The notes beneath the pieces are model-generated. The model made no database searches. It had not been told where the DNA came from and was given only the letters and a program-made list of their open reading frames with translations. Source: an uncultured bacterium (GTDB lineage Bacteria > Bacillota > Clostridia > Lachnospirales > Lachnospiraceae). From it: 64,000 bases of DNA. The position numbers and the translations under genes were made by a program. This document shows, one piece after another, positions 26,191-34,332 of this stretch (positions are counted from its first letter, which is position 1; each line of letters begins with the position of its first letter). The stretch lies in NCBI GenBank assembly GCA_947381965.1, contig CANCXX010000025.1:1-64000 (forward strand), given 5' to 3'.

Positions 26191-26675
26191 TTCCATTCCT
26201 TTCCTTCTCCTCTCATTTTTAACCGTTCCAGCGCTTCCTCCATTTTTTTGTTTTCCATCCGTTCTCTTAATACCGTAATGGCAGTGCTGACAACAAAGCA
26301 TATGGCAAAACATCCAAAAAACATAATCCATGGTATCCACATATCCGCCGGGAACCAGTCAAAAACCAATATATAAACCACCATAACTACAAGTATCATA
26401 AACACCATGCCTATGCTGCGGAAAAGCGTGCGCATATTCCTGATAATCACATCTGTAAAAAACAAAAATCTTAAAAAGACCACCCATACCGCCACCGAAA
26501 AAAACTGCAGCATCGTAGGCACGCTAAGCCCCTCTTTCCCCAAAGAAAACATTTTCGAAAATTCACTTGCATCCTCTCCAAAAAGCAGACAGAATATATT
26601 CAGAACTATCATGGAGAAACCAAACACCTGAAAAATCTGTCCTATATAGTCAAATATTGTTTTTCTCTCTTCCAT
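26187..26675 (-). CDS. DUF3021-family membrane protein
   Basis: 162 residues with four hydrophobic segments (about 12-32, 52-75, 85-105 and 112-135) and a charged C-terminal tail (RERMENKKMEEALERLKMRG). This size and layout, next to a LytTR-only regulator, is typical of DUF3021 (PF11457). Such membrane proteins are thought to act as inhibitors or sensors for their LytTR partner. It lies 1 bp downstream of the LytTR gene and overlaps the ABC ATPase gene by 4 bp. Confidence 0.75.
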   Translation of the reverse strand: MEERKTIFDYIGQIFQVFGFSMIVLNIFCLLFGEDASEFSKMFSLGKEGLSVPTMLQFFSVAVWVVFLRFLFFTDVIIRNMRTLFRSIGMVFMILVVMVVYILVFDWFPADMWIPWIMFFGCFAICFVVSTAITVLRERMENKKMEEALERLKMRGEGKEWK

Positions 26676-26676
26676 A

Positions 26677-27120
26677 TTATATTTTTACCCCCAGCTTCCT
26701 TTTCAGTTCTTCTGCATATTGTCTGGAAACGATAATCTGTTCTCCGTTTTCCAGCGTAACCTTGATTCTCCTGTTCAAATCAGCTTTCAAAGATCTGATA
26801 TATTGCAGCTGAATCAGGCAGGATTTACTTGCCCTAAAAAAACCATATTCAACAAGCTGCTGCTCCAGCTCATAAAGCTTCAAACTGGATTCATAAACCT
26901 CGTCTCCTGTATAGACGAACGTTTTCCTGTCCACTGATTCCAAAAAAATTACCTTGGAGACATCCAGAAGATAAACCTCTCCCTCCTTAACCGCCATCAG
27001 TTGTTTATCCAAAATCCGTAAAGTGGCAAGCAGCTTTTCAATCTCCGGCGTCAGTTTTCCACAGGACACCGTAATCTCTATATCTTTGACATTTTCATCT
27101 ACATTAATGGTAATCTTCAA
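26677..27120 (-). CDS. LytTR DNA-binding regulator without receiver domain
   Basis: About 147 residues starting MKITINVDE..VKDIEITV, a common opening of the stand-alone LytTR regulators that pair with DUF3021 proteins. The LytTR domain covers the C-terminal 100 residues: VYLLDVSKVIFLESVDRKTFVYT, GFFRASKSCLIQLQYIRSL and the final IIVSRQYAEELKRKLG. There is no phosphorylation domain. The TTG at 27120 was chosen because AAGG lies 7 nt upstream; the longer frame from 27225 would add residues that do not belong to the family. It heads the LytTR-DUF3021-ABC operon and is likely autoregulatory. Confidence 0.82.
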   Translation of the reverse strand: MKITINVDENVKDIEITVSCGKLTPEIEKLLATLRILDKQLMAVKEGEVYLLDVSKVIFLESVDRKTFVYTGDEVYESSLKLYELEQQLVEYGFFRASKSCLIQLQYIRSLKADLNRRIKVTLENGEQIIVSRQYAEELKRKLGVKI

Positions 27121-27180
27121 TCTATCACCTTCCCCTCCCCATAGGTCCAGCAGGTAACTGTCCCTTACTATATCATAAGC

Positions 27181-27219
27181 AAAAAAATGCGGCAAGATAC
27201 GCATACGTATGCTGCCGCA
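27181..27219 (-). terminator. Terminator of the HTH gene
   Basis: On the minus strand TGCGGCA and TGCCGCA form a stem around a loop that contains the small palindrome GCATACGTATGC, followed by seven T residues. It separates the HTH gene from the LytTR operon. Confidence 0.75.
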
Positions 27220-27264
27220 ATCCAATCGTCAAATGCCGGAATCGTACTGGAATCTGCCATTTTT

Positions 27265-27603
27265 CTATTTTGTTCCCTGATGGATTATACTCCAGTAAAA
27301 GAACAGCCGCTTCCCTGGGTCTGTACATCGAAATGCAGACACCTGTTCCTGTTGGGGAACCAGCAGCTCTTCCATATGAATCTCCAGCAGCTTAGACAAC
27401 ACATATAAGTGTTCTACCGATGGCAGCACCTGCCCTTTAAACCAACGGTATACCGGCTGGGGACATGACAAATTCATCAGCTTCTGAATATCCTTCACCG
27501 GATACCCCTGCTGCTTTATCAGCCTTTTTAAATGGCTGCCTGTCCGCACCAAATCAATGCCTGAATATAACCCCCATTCGTCCACAATCATTTCCCCTTT
27601 CAT
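27265..27603 (-). CDS. Small HTH (XRE-like) regulator
   Basis: 112 residues. A helix-turn-helix is readable between residues 22 and 80: GSHLKRLIKQQGYPVKDIQKLMNLSCPQPVYRWFKGQVLPSVEHLYVLSKLLEIHMEELL has the XRE order of helices, with the recognition helix around CPQPVYRWF. The ATG overlaps the stop codon of the 559-residue gene upstream as ATGA, so the pair is co-translated. This suggests it regulates, or works together with, that unknown protein. Confidence 0.7.
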   Translation of the reverse strand: MKGEMIVDEWGLYSGIDLVRTGSHLKRLIKQQGYPVKDIQKLMNLSCPQPVYRWFKGQVLPSVEHLYVLSKLLEIHMEELLVPQQEQVSAFRCTDPGKRLFFYWSIIHQGTK

Positions 27604-29279
27604 TCCGCAGGCTTATTTTTCCCTGCCGCCTTATCCCAATAGTAGTCAAGCGCCTGTAAATTCGTAAGTATATTCTTACAAAAATTATAGCCGCCGCTTT
27701 GATAGCAGTTCACATTAAAAATTCCATAAAACCGGATAATATAGGCATCATCCATCACCCTGTCAAAAATTCTGTCCCATACTTCCTTTGACAAAAGCAG
27801 AAATTTATTGTTATTTATAAAAAAATTTTCCCTCTTTGTTCTGTCCCAGGCCCGAAATTCCTCAAACTCAGCTTCAGCAAAATAACGTATCATCTGGAAA
27901 TTTTTGGTTAAGTCCTTATCCAGCTCCGGCCGGATTGTGCAGCCCACAAAAAAATTTTTTAAATCCCTGTAAGCATTCATATGATATTTTTCTTTGTGTA
28001 TATGGGCACATTTATCTGCATTGTCACATCCGCTCCCTTCGGGAAGGTTCCCTGGGATTGCTTTTTTCTTTTGTGAAAGCATATCCTGCCTGAAAAAGCT
28101 GTCCACATTATCGTAAAAAAGCCTCTGAAGCATTTTCCTGTCGGAATCCTCCCCATCTGCGGCAAGCAGCCGGTCAATGGTTTCATCCACATTGCAGCGG
28201 TCACCAAAAACCTCCTGACAGTCAGCCCGGATTTTTTCAAGAGGATAATACGCATTTACATTCCGGTTCTCCGCCCCGCACAGCAGTCCTAAGGTTTTTT
28301 CTATAATTCCTCCAATATCCTCCACCTCTTCGCTTTCCGGTACGGATGCGGCAAAACGGGTAAAGTCTCCGGTCACTTTATCCTTTATATGCAGCTTCGA
28401 TTCCATCACACGCCGAAGAAATTCCTCCGGATACACGCCTGATCCCTCCGGCGCATTTACTGCCATTTCACACAATCCCCTGAAGGCAAACCCCATTTCC
28501 AGATATTCCTTCATCGTGGTAACAAACCCTCTCTGACCAATATGATACATGCCAAGCCGTTTTTGATAGTAATCCCGGTATTCTTCCTCTTTAAGCTCTT
28601 TTCTCAAAAAGTCTCCCATACCTTTATCCTTTGCCTCAATGGTCAGCCCATAAAAAGCCTCCAGAACCTGTTCTGCAGACAGTGAAGATTTCCGGAGACG
28701 CCTAAGCAGCTTCTCCCTACACCCGGTATCCGGCAAATGGACCGGCGTGGAAAGATGCCGGTTCGCCCACCGTACTGCACGTTGGCACTGACCGGCGGAA
28801 ATACTTCCTGATACCATCGCCGCCTCAGGCAGACGGTCCACAATCAGACATGCAACCGCCAGCAGATAAATATGGCTGTCCTGGCCGTTTGTGCTGCCTC
28901 CCCATATATTGATGCTGCCAGCCGGCCCTCCTGACATTTCCAGGCCGTAAAACTCGTCCAGCAGAATATCTTCCCCCTTATCTGTCTGCGCTTCCTTGGG
29001 CTGATAGGCCTGGATATTGCCCAAAAGCGCAAAGTCATCTGTGTTGCAGCCTGTCTGCATATCCCCAACAGAATGCCAGCCCTCTGCCCCTGTTCCAAAC
29101 AGGTTTTTTCTATTCTTTGTTCTTTCCGCATAATCGTACTGCAATCCGTTTCTTTCCCCCACCACCCGATCCATAAATTCATAGGCTTCAACCAACTGCA
29201 GTGTTTCCATATATACACTTTTCCACCTGTCCGGATGAATACGTGACGGAATAATTCTTAAATCAATGACAATCCCCAT
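27600..29279 (-). CDS. Uncharacterised 559-residue protein
   Basis: I do not recognise this family. It is soluble, without a signal peptide or membrane helix. The first 170 residues include a Gly/Ser-rich stretch (GLEMSGGPAGSINIWGGSTNGQDSHIYL). Residues 200-340 are helical with many charged residues, and the C-terminal third contains several aromatic and Cys residues (CDNADKCAHIHKEKYH, a possible metal site, and FNVNCYQSGGYNFCKN). It is co-translated with a small HTH protein. A GGGAG site precedes the ATG. Confidence 0.7.
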   Translation of the reverse strand: MGIVIDLRIIPSRIHPDRWKSVYMETLQLVEAYEFMDRVVGERNGLQYDYAERTKNRKNLFGTGAEGWHSVGDMQTGCNTDDFALLGNIQAYQPKEAQTDKGEDILLDEFYGLEMSGGPAGSINIWGGSTNGQDSHIYLLAVACLIVDRLPEAAMVSGSISAGQCQRAVRWANRHLSTPVHLPDTGCREKLLRRLRKSSLSAEQVLEAFYGLTIEAKDKGMGDFLRKELKEEEYRDYYQKRLGMYHIGQRGFVTTMKEYLEMGFAFRGLCEMAVNAPEGSGVYPEEFLRRVMESKLHIKDKVTGDFTRFAASVPESEEVEDIGGIIEKTLGLLCGAENRNVNAYYPLEKIRADCQEVFGDRCNVDETIDRLLAADGEDSDRKMLQRLFYDNVDSFFRQDMLSQKKKAIPGNLPEGSGCDNADKCAHIHKEKYHMNAYRDLKNFFVGCTIRPELDKDLTKNFQMIRYFAEAEFEEFRAWDRTKRENFFINNNKFLLLSKEVWDRIFDRVMDDAYIIRFYGIFNVNCYQSGGYNFCKNILTNLQALDYYWDKAAGKNKPAE

Positions 29280-29376
29280 TGGCTTCTCCCTTTACACATA
29301 TCACTTGCGACATTTCCCCTTATACTTACAGCTTACTATGCTGGGAAGGTTTTGTCATTAGACATATAGTCCAGCA

Positions 29377-29432
29377 GAAAAATAAAGTGTGTAAGTTTCA
29401 TATCATTTTTAATCACTTACGCACTTTATTTA
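29377..29432 (-). terminator. Terminator of the epimerase-rtcB operon
   Basis: A 16-bp stem (AATAAAGTGYGTAAGT and complement, with one G-T pair) surrounds an AT-rich loop. On the minus strand it is followed by TTTTT. It also resembles a terminator in the other direction. Confidence 0.7.
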
Positions 29433-29447
29433 ACACTATACAAAATT

Positions 29448-30650
29448 TCAGTCCGCCGCCTTAAAATTATACAAAGGCTTCATCACATCAATCACTTCCA
29501 CAGACTCCCGGATCACATCAATAATATCTGCCAGAGACTTATATGCCATAGGCGCTTCATCCAGTGTGTTTTCGTTTACGGAAGTGGTATAAATCCCCTC
29601 CATCATGCTCTGATACTCTTCCATGCTTAAAACACTTTTTGCCTTTGTTCTTGACATCAGCCTGCCTGCACCATGAGGGGCCGAAAAATTCCATTCAAGA
29701 TTCCCAAGGCCCCTTGCCAGCACGCTTCCGTCTTTCATATTAACAGGTATCAGCACCTTTTCCCCCTTATGGGCGGCAATAGCGCCTTTTCTTAATATCA
29801 TTTCTTCCGTATCAATATAATTGTGAATGGTATGAAAAGCCTCTCCGCCTTCTATCCCTGTCCGCATAAGCAGTACCTGCGCAATTTTCTCCCGGTTACG
29901 TTTTGCAAATTCCTGACAAATCTCCACATCATGAAGATAGTCATCCAAATAAGAACCATATAAATAACACAGATCCTCCGGCATAGTGGCTTCTCTTTTG
30001 GCCCATGCAATAGCATTTAGCGCTCCCTGAATCTCATTTCTTCTCCCCTGTTCCTTATAGGTTCTGATAATTTCATCCCTCTGCTGGAAGTATGTCTCCT
30101 TTCCTTTATTTAGGTCTATGGCAAGCTGCTGATAAATTTCCGCTGTCTGCTTGCCCAGATTTCTGCTGCCTGTATGGATAACCAGGTATTTGGCTCCATC
30201 TTTAGCCTGGTCTACCTCTATAAAATGATTGCCGCCTCCTAAAGTCCCAAGGCTGCGCTCCAGCCATTTGGTATTTTTAAGACTTCTGTAACAGGCAAGC
30301 TTCTGCAAATCAAACCGCTCCTGCCTGCCCTCCCAGATGTGCATGCCGGAGGGCACAAAATGAGCGGCTTCATCCAGCTTTTCAAAATCAATCTCCACCT
30401 TGCCCAGACTTACCGTATACATGCCGCAGCCAATATCCACACCCACAATATTGGGAACCACCTTATCTGTTATCGTCATTGTGGTTCCAATGGTGCAGCC
30501 CTTTCCGGCATGGACGTCGGGCATAATCCTTATCCGGCTCCCTTCCGTAAACTCATAATCACACATCCTTCTTATCTGTTCAACCGCTTCCTCTTCCACC
30601 ACTTTGGCATAGCAAAGCGCCGCGTTTACTTTTCCCTCTATTTTAAACAT
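29448..30650 (-). CDS. rtcB: RtcB-family RNA-splicing ligase
   Basis: A 400-residue protein of the shorter bacterial RtcB class. Motifs include RIMPDVHAGKGCTIG, VGVDIGCGM, GTLGGGNHFIE, IHTGSRNLG, NFSAPHGAGR (the histidine that is guanylylated) and the C-terminal DEAPMAYKS. RtcB joins 2',3'-cyclic phosphate or 3'-phosphate ends to 5'-OH ends of RNA, using GTP and Mn2+. In bacteria it is linked to RNA repair. GGAG lies 8 nt upstream of the ATG. The gene follows the SDR epimerase gene by 15 bp; no RtcA or RtcR is present. Confidence 0.93.
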   Translation of the reverse strand: MFKIEGKVNAALCYAKVVEEEAVEQIRRMCDYEFTEGSRIRIMPDVHAGKGCTIGTTMTITDKVVPNIVGVDIGCGMYTVSLGKVEIDFEKLDEAAHFVPSGMHIWEGRQERFDLQKLACYRSLKNTKWLERSLGTLGGGNHFIEVDQAKDGAKYLVIHTGSRNLGKQTAEIYQQLAIDLNKGKETYFQQRDEIIRTYKEQGRRNEIQGALNAIAWAKREATMPEDLCYLYGSYLDDYLHDVEICQEFAKRNREKIAQVLLMRTGIEGGEAFHTIHNYIDTEEMILRKGAIAAHKGEKVLIPVNMKDGSVLARGLGNLEWNFSAPHGAGRLMSRTKAKSVLSMEEYQSMMEGIYTTSVNENTLDEAPMAYKSLADIIDVIRESVEVIDVMKPLYNFKAAD

Positions 30651-30665
30651 CCCTGTTCTCCTGTT

Positions 30666-31691
30666 TTAAGTTCCATATCTTCCGGATTCCGGACAGGAGA
30701 TTTCCTGTATTATCTCCTGATACATTTCCATTAGACCTTTCACCGGCTGCCATCCAAGCTTTCTTAGTTTTTCCCCCGAAAGCCGTAACCCTGTATCCGG
30801 CGCATATCCTGTCTTTTGGATATCCTCACATTCTATCTTTACCTTTATTTTCCCCCCTGCTGCCTGTAAAGCCACCATCTGCGCCATATCCCGGATACGC
30901 ATGGTATTTGCTTCGTTCACCACATTATAAATTTCCCCATCCCGTCCCTTTTCCAGTATAGTTAAAATGGCCCTTACCGCATCATCCGAAGAACAATAAT
31001 TTCCCATGGAAGTTCCCTGTGTTTTCAACACAATATCCCGCCCTTCCACTGCTGCGCGTGCAAACTGCATATAGACCCGGTTATCATCCGGCCGCACCCC
31101 TGTGCCAAAAATCTGGGAAAGCCTTGCCACTTTAACCGGAACCTGATATTCCTGCTGAAAAATACTGCAATAGTGCTCCGCCATCCGCTTACCAAGGCAG
31201 TAGCAGCTTCGGACGGAGGTCAGTGAAATATCCCCCAGTTCTTCCTCCGTTCTTGCCCTTCCAATATCCGCTACCGTTCCATATGCTTCCATAGAAGAAA
31301 GAAAGACCATGCTCTTTATGTAAAGTTCCTTGGCAAGCGCAAGCACGCTGCGGGTTCCTGCAACAATGCAGTCCGCCGTTTCCACCGGGTTGGAAATCAT
31401 ATATGCGGAAGCTGTGGGAGAGGCGCAATGTATCACATAATCCACCTGACCGTCAATCTGCCTGAGAATCTGCCTGTAATCACTATAATCTGTTTCTATA
31501 AATGAAATATCTGAATGCTCCTTATCAGAAAAAGATGCCAGCATTTTGTTTTTGTCCCTTCCAAGACCAATAATCCGGACATCCTTATAACATTCCTGCT
31601 TCCCGGATAGTAAATCTTTTGCAAGCTTCCTTCCAATAAAACCGGTAATTCCAGTTATCAAATATACCCTTTTCCTATTTTCCTGCCCCAT
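30666..31691 (-). CDS. NAD-dependent epimerase/dehydratase
   Basis: A 341-residue extended short-chain dehydrogenase. It has the N-terminal dinucleotide motif TGITGFIGRKL, DYVIHCASPT, LSSMEAYG and the catalytic SYCLGKRMAE (Tyr-x3-Lys), followed by RLSQIFGTG. The fold and length fit nucleotide-sugar epimerases, dehydratases or decarboxylases. It lies alone with rtcB, away from both polysaccharide loci, with a strong promoter upstream. The substrate cannot be told. The ribosome binding site before the ATG is weak. Confidence 0.82.
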   Translation of the reverse strand: MGQENRKRVYLITGITGFIGRKLAKDLLSGKQECYKDVRIIGLGRDKNKMLASFSDKEHSDISFIETDYSDYRQILRQIDGQVDYVIHCASPTASAYMISNPVETADCIVAGTRSVLALAKELYIKSMVFLSSMEAYGTVADIGRARTEEELGDISLTSVRSCYCLGKRMAEHYCSIFQQEYQVPVKVARLSQIFGTGVRPDDNRVYMQFARAAVEGRDIVLKTQGTSMGNYCSSDDAVRAILTILEKGRDGEIYNVVNEANTMRIRDMAQMVALQAAGGKIKVKIECEDIQKTGYAPDTGLRLSGEKLRKLGWQPVKGLMEMYQEIIQEISCPESGRYGT

Positions 31692-31740
31692 GACTTTCCG
31701 CCTTACTATATAAATTTCTTATGCTGATCTTTATGTTTTC

Positions 31741-31769
31741 ATTATATATAATATTATTATTTGTTTCAA
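31741..31769 (-). promoter_or_regulatory. Strong SigA promoter of the epimerase-rtcB operon
   Basis: On the minus strand TTGAAA (31764-31769), a 17-nt AT-rich spacer and a perfect TATAAT (31741-31746) lie 50 nt upstream of the epimerase ATG. Confidence 0.75.
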
Positions 31770-31910
31770 GCATACTCATAATATAAATCCCTGTCCGTTT
31801 CTCCTCTGTTTTGTATTCTTTTCTAAATTCTCTCTTAACGGCGACTGATGACAACAACGGCTATGGAAATTTATACAAGTCAGATGCACAAGTTATTTCA
31901 AGACTGTTCC

Positions 31911-32522
31911 TTATCTGTACCCATGCTCTTCCCTGCGTTTGTTTGCTTTCCTGTAAAAAGAAGTAATTGGCATCCCGCACAATTCCGCCGCTTCTCTTCC
32001 CCCAATTTCTCCCACCACCCACCGGTTATAAATCTGTACAAAGTTATCGGGCAGCGGTACCTGGGGCCTTCCAAACTGTACGCCCCGGTTTTTAGCTGCA
32101 TCAATTCCCTCCCTCTGCCGTTGCCTGATATTTTTTCTCTCATTTTCCGCTACAAAAGAAAGCACCTGCAGCACAATATCGCTTAAAAAAGTCCCCATCA
32201 GATCCTTTCCTCTTCTTGTATCCAAAAGCGGCATATCAATTACCACTATATCAATTTTCTTTTCTTTGGTAAGAAGCCGCCACTGTTCCAGTACTTCCTC
32301 ATAATTTCTCCCCAGCCGGTCAATACTTTTGATATAAAGCAAATCGTCCTCCCTTAACTTTTTTAAAAGCTGCCTGTACATAGGCCGGTTAAAATCCTTA
32401 CCTGACTGCTTGTCCATGTAAATATTCTTTTCCGGCACCTGCGCCTCATTTAAGGCAACCATCTGCCTGTCCTCATTCTGCTCCCTTGTGCTGACACGCA
32501 CATAACCGTATACATTTCCCAT
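31911..32522 (-). CDS. Small serine recombinase (resolvase/invertase family)
   Basis: A 203-residue protein. The catalytic domain starts YGYVRVSTREQNEDRQ with the nucleophilic serine near residue 11, followed by DKQSGKDFNRP, IKSIDRLGRNYEE and the ENERKNIRQRQREGI segment of the E-helix. A C-terminal helix-turn-helix domain (GGREAAELCGMPITSFYRK) binds DNA. Such enzymes resolve cointegrates or invert short segments. No transposase or crossover-site pair is obvious beside it. TAGGAGG precedes the ATG. It is divergent from the hydrolase gene. Confidence 0.9.
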   Translation of the reverse strand: MGNVYGYVRVSTREQNEDRQMVALNEAQVPEKNIYMDKQSGKDFNRPMYRQLLKKLREDDLLYIKSIDRLGRNYEEVLEQWRLLTKEKKIDIVVIDMPLLDTRRGKDLMGTFLSDIVLQVLSFVAENERKNIRQRQREGIDAAKNRGVQFGRPQVPLPDNFVQIYNRWVVGEIGGREAAELCGMPITSFYRKANKRREEHGYR

Positions 32523-32601
32523 AAGTTTCCTCCTAAAGTAAAAAAGACATATTTACAGTATAATCAAAAAGCCCCGGCCAAAGAATTTATAATCTTCCAG
32601 A

Positions 32602-32630
32602 TAGACTGGTAAGAAAATTTCTGCTAAAAT
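32602..32630 (+). promoter_or_regulatory. Promoter of the membrane-hydrolase fusion gene
   Basis: TAGACT (32602-32607) and TAAAAT (32625-32630) with 17-nt spacing; TG precedes the -10 box by one base (extended -10). It lies about 100 nt upstream of the start codon. Confidence 0.5.
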
Positions 32631-32730
32631 AGAAGCCGGACAGTAAATATAGCTAATCTGGTAAAACTTTAATCGTACAGGAGATGTATGTACTGCAAGC
32701 GTTGCCTGGGGTATGCAGGAGGGGATTAAA

Positions 32731-34305
32731 ATGATTCATTTTGGATTTTCATATGTAGGACTTATCTATCTTATAATGTTATTTATACCAAATATTATCT
32801 GGACAAAAAACCAGCCCAAAGATTACATGCAATATGTTCAAAATGAAAACAGGTTTTTGCGGATTATGGAGAAAATCGGCCAGGCATCCGTATGCTGCTT
32901 TGTACTGATATTTTCCGATTTCAATGTAAGGCTTCATTCTATATGGTCCATTTGGCTGTTAATTTCATTTTTACTTATGCTTTTGTATGAGGTTTTCTGG
33001 ATACGGTATTTCAAAAGCAGAAAATCTATGTCTGATTTTTACAGAAGCATTTGCGGCGTTCCTGTTGCGGGAGCAGCCTTACCAGTGTGCGCATTCTTTT
33101 TCCTTGGTGTTTATGGATGCAATGTATTCCTTATCATCTCAACAATCATTCTGGGCATTGGACACATTGGCATCCATTTGGGTCACTATAAAGAAATATC
33201 CGACAGTACAAAAAACAAACCTGTTTTTCTCCGTATTGCAAAATGGGTTATAAATACCATTTTTATTGCTATTTTAGGTCTGGTTACTGTTATTATTGGA
33301 TGCCGGAATTTCAATTATATCACTTCCTTCATTCATACTGATAAAGGCGTGGACGAAGGAAGATACGTGACGCTTGGGGGACAGGAACAATATCTGCTTA
33401 TTAAGGGGCAAAATGTTGAAAATCCTGTAATTATTTATCTTCATGGAGGACCTTCCAGCCCTGATTCATTTATAAATTATACCTTTCAAAAATATCTTAC
33501 AGATGAATATACAGTGGTAAGCTGGGACCAAAGAGGCTGCGGCAGAACCTATTTCAAAAACGCAGAAAAGGATTTCCAAAATGAAACCGCATCATTTGAA
33601 CAGGCGCAATCTGATCTGGATGAGCTTGTCACTTATATAATCAAACGCTTTAACACAGAGAAGGTAATTATTATTGGACATTCTTACGGGACAATGCTGG
33701 GAAGCCAGTATGTAATTAATCACCCGGAGAAGGTCAAAGCTTACATAGGTGTGGGCCAGGTTGTTTCCATAGAAAGTGATATTTACAGCTATAAGGACGC
33801 ATTGGAAAAAGCTGCTGCCAGTGGGGATGATACAAGCGCCTTGGAAATGGCATATAAGAAGTATGTCAGTCAGAAAACCCTGACCAGCATGATGGATTTA
33901 AGAAAACAGACCGGCAGATATCATACGGTTCCCAGGGAAGCCAATACGATATGGAAAGGAATTGTATCTCCTTATATGGGAGTGGATGACTTGCGCTGGT
34001 TTTTAAAGCAGGCAGGAAATTTGGACAAATATATTGCGTTAAACCAACAGCTTTTTGATTACATAATGACTGCCAATGTGCTGGATTACGGACTTGAATA
34101 CCAGGTTCCGGTTGGATTTATTTCAGGCTCTGAAGACTGGATAACTCCGGTAAAATATTCGGAGGATTATTATCATTTAATCGACGCTCCGCAAAAGCAA
34201 TTTTGTCTGATAGAAGGATGCGGCCACTCGCCGCAATTCGATGCGCCAGAGGAATTTTGTAATGCTTTAAGAAGCATTTTGAATGAATCCGTTTCTTTAC
34301 CCTGA
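32731..34305 (+). CDS. Membrane-domain / proline iminopeptidase-like hydrolase fusion
   Basis: About 524 residues in two parts. Residues 1-200 hold five or six membrane segments (starting GFSYVGLIYLIMLFIPNIIWTK), a unit that I recall as a free-standing small membrane protein in related bacteria. Residues 215-520 are an alpha/beta hydrolase of the prolyl aminopeptidase type: oxyanion motif YLHGGPSSPD, WDQRGCGRT, nucleophile GHSYGT, acid SGSEDWITP and catalytic GCGHSPQFD. The hydrolase would be tethered to the membrane, perhaps facing outside. AGGAGGGG lies 6 nt before the ATG at 32731. Substrate unknown. Confidence 0.82.
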   Translation: MIHFGFSYVGLIYLIMLFIPNIIWTKNQPKDYMQYVQNENRFLRIMEKIGQASVCCFVLIFSDFNVRLHSIWSIWLLISFLLMLLYEVFWIRYFKSRKSMSDFYRSICGVPVAGAALPVCAFFFLGVYGCNVFLIISTIILGIGHIGIHLGHYKEISDSTKNKPVFLRIAKWVINTIFIAILGLVTVIIGCRNFNYITSFIHTDKGVDEGRYVTLGGQEQYLLIKGQNVENPVIIYLHGGPSSPDSFINYTFQKYLTDEYTVVSWDQRGCGRTYFKNAEKDFQNETASFEQAQSDLDELVTYIIKRFNTEKVIIIGHSYGTMLGSQYVINHPEKVKAYIGVGQVVSIESDIYSYKDALEKAAASGDDTSALEMAYKKYVSQKTLTSMMDLRKQTGRYHTVPREANTIWKGIVSPYMGVDDLRWFLKQAGNLDKYIALNQQLFDYIMTANVLDYGLEYQVPVGFISGSEDWITPVKYSEDYYHLIDAPQKQFCLIEGCGHSPQFDAPEEFCNALRSILNESVSLP

Positions 34306-34332
34306 AAATGGATTCCCGTTTCCTTTTATCCC

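Noticed and set aside
32523..32712. A possible invertible promoter controlled by the adjacent serine recombinase.
   Set aside because: No inverted repeat pair with a central dinucleotide was found in this segment or in 31692-31910.
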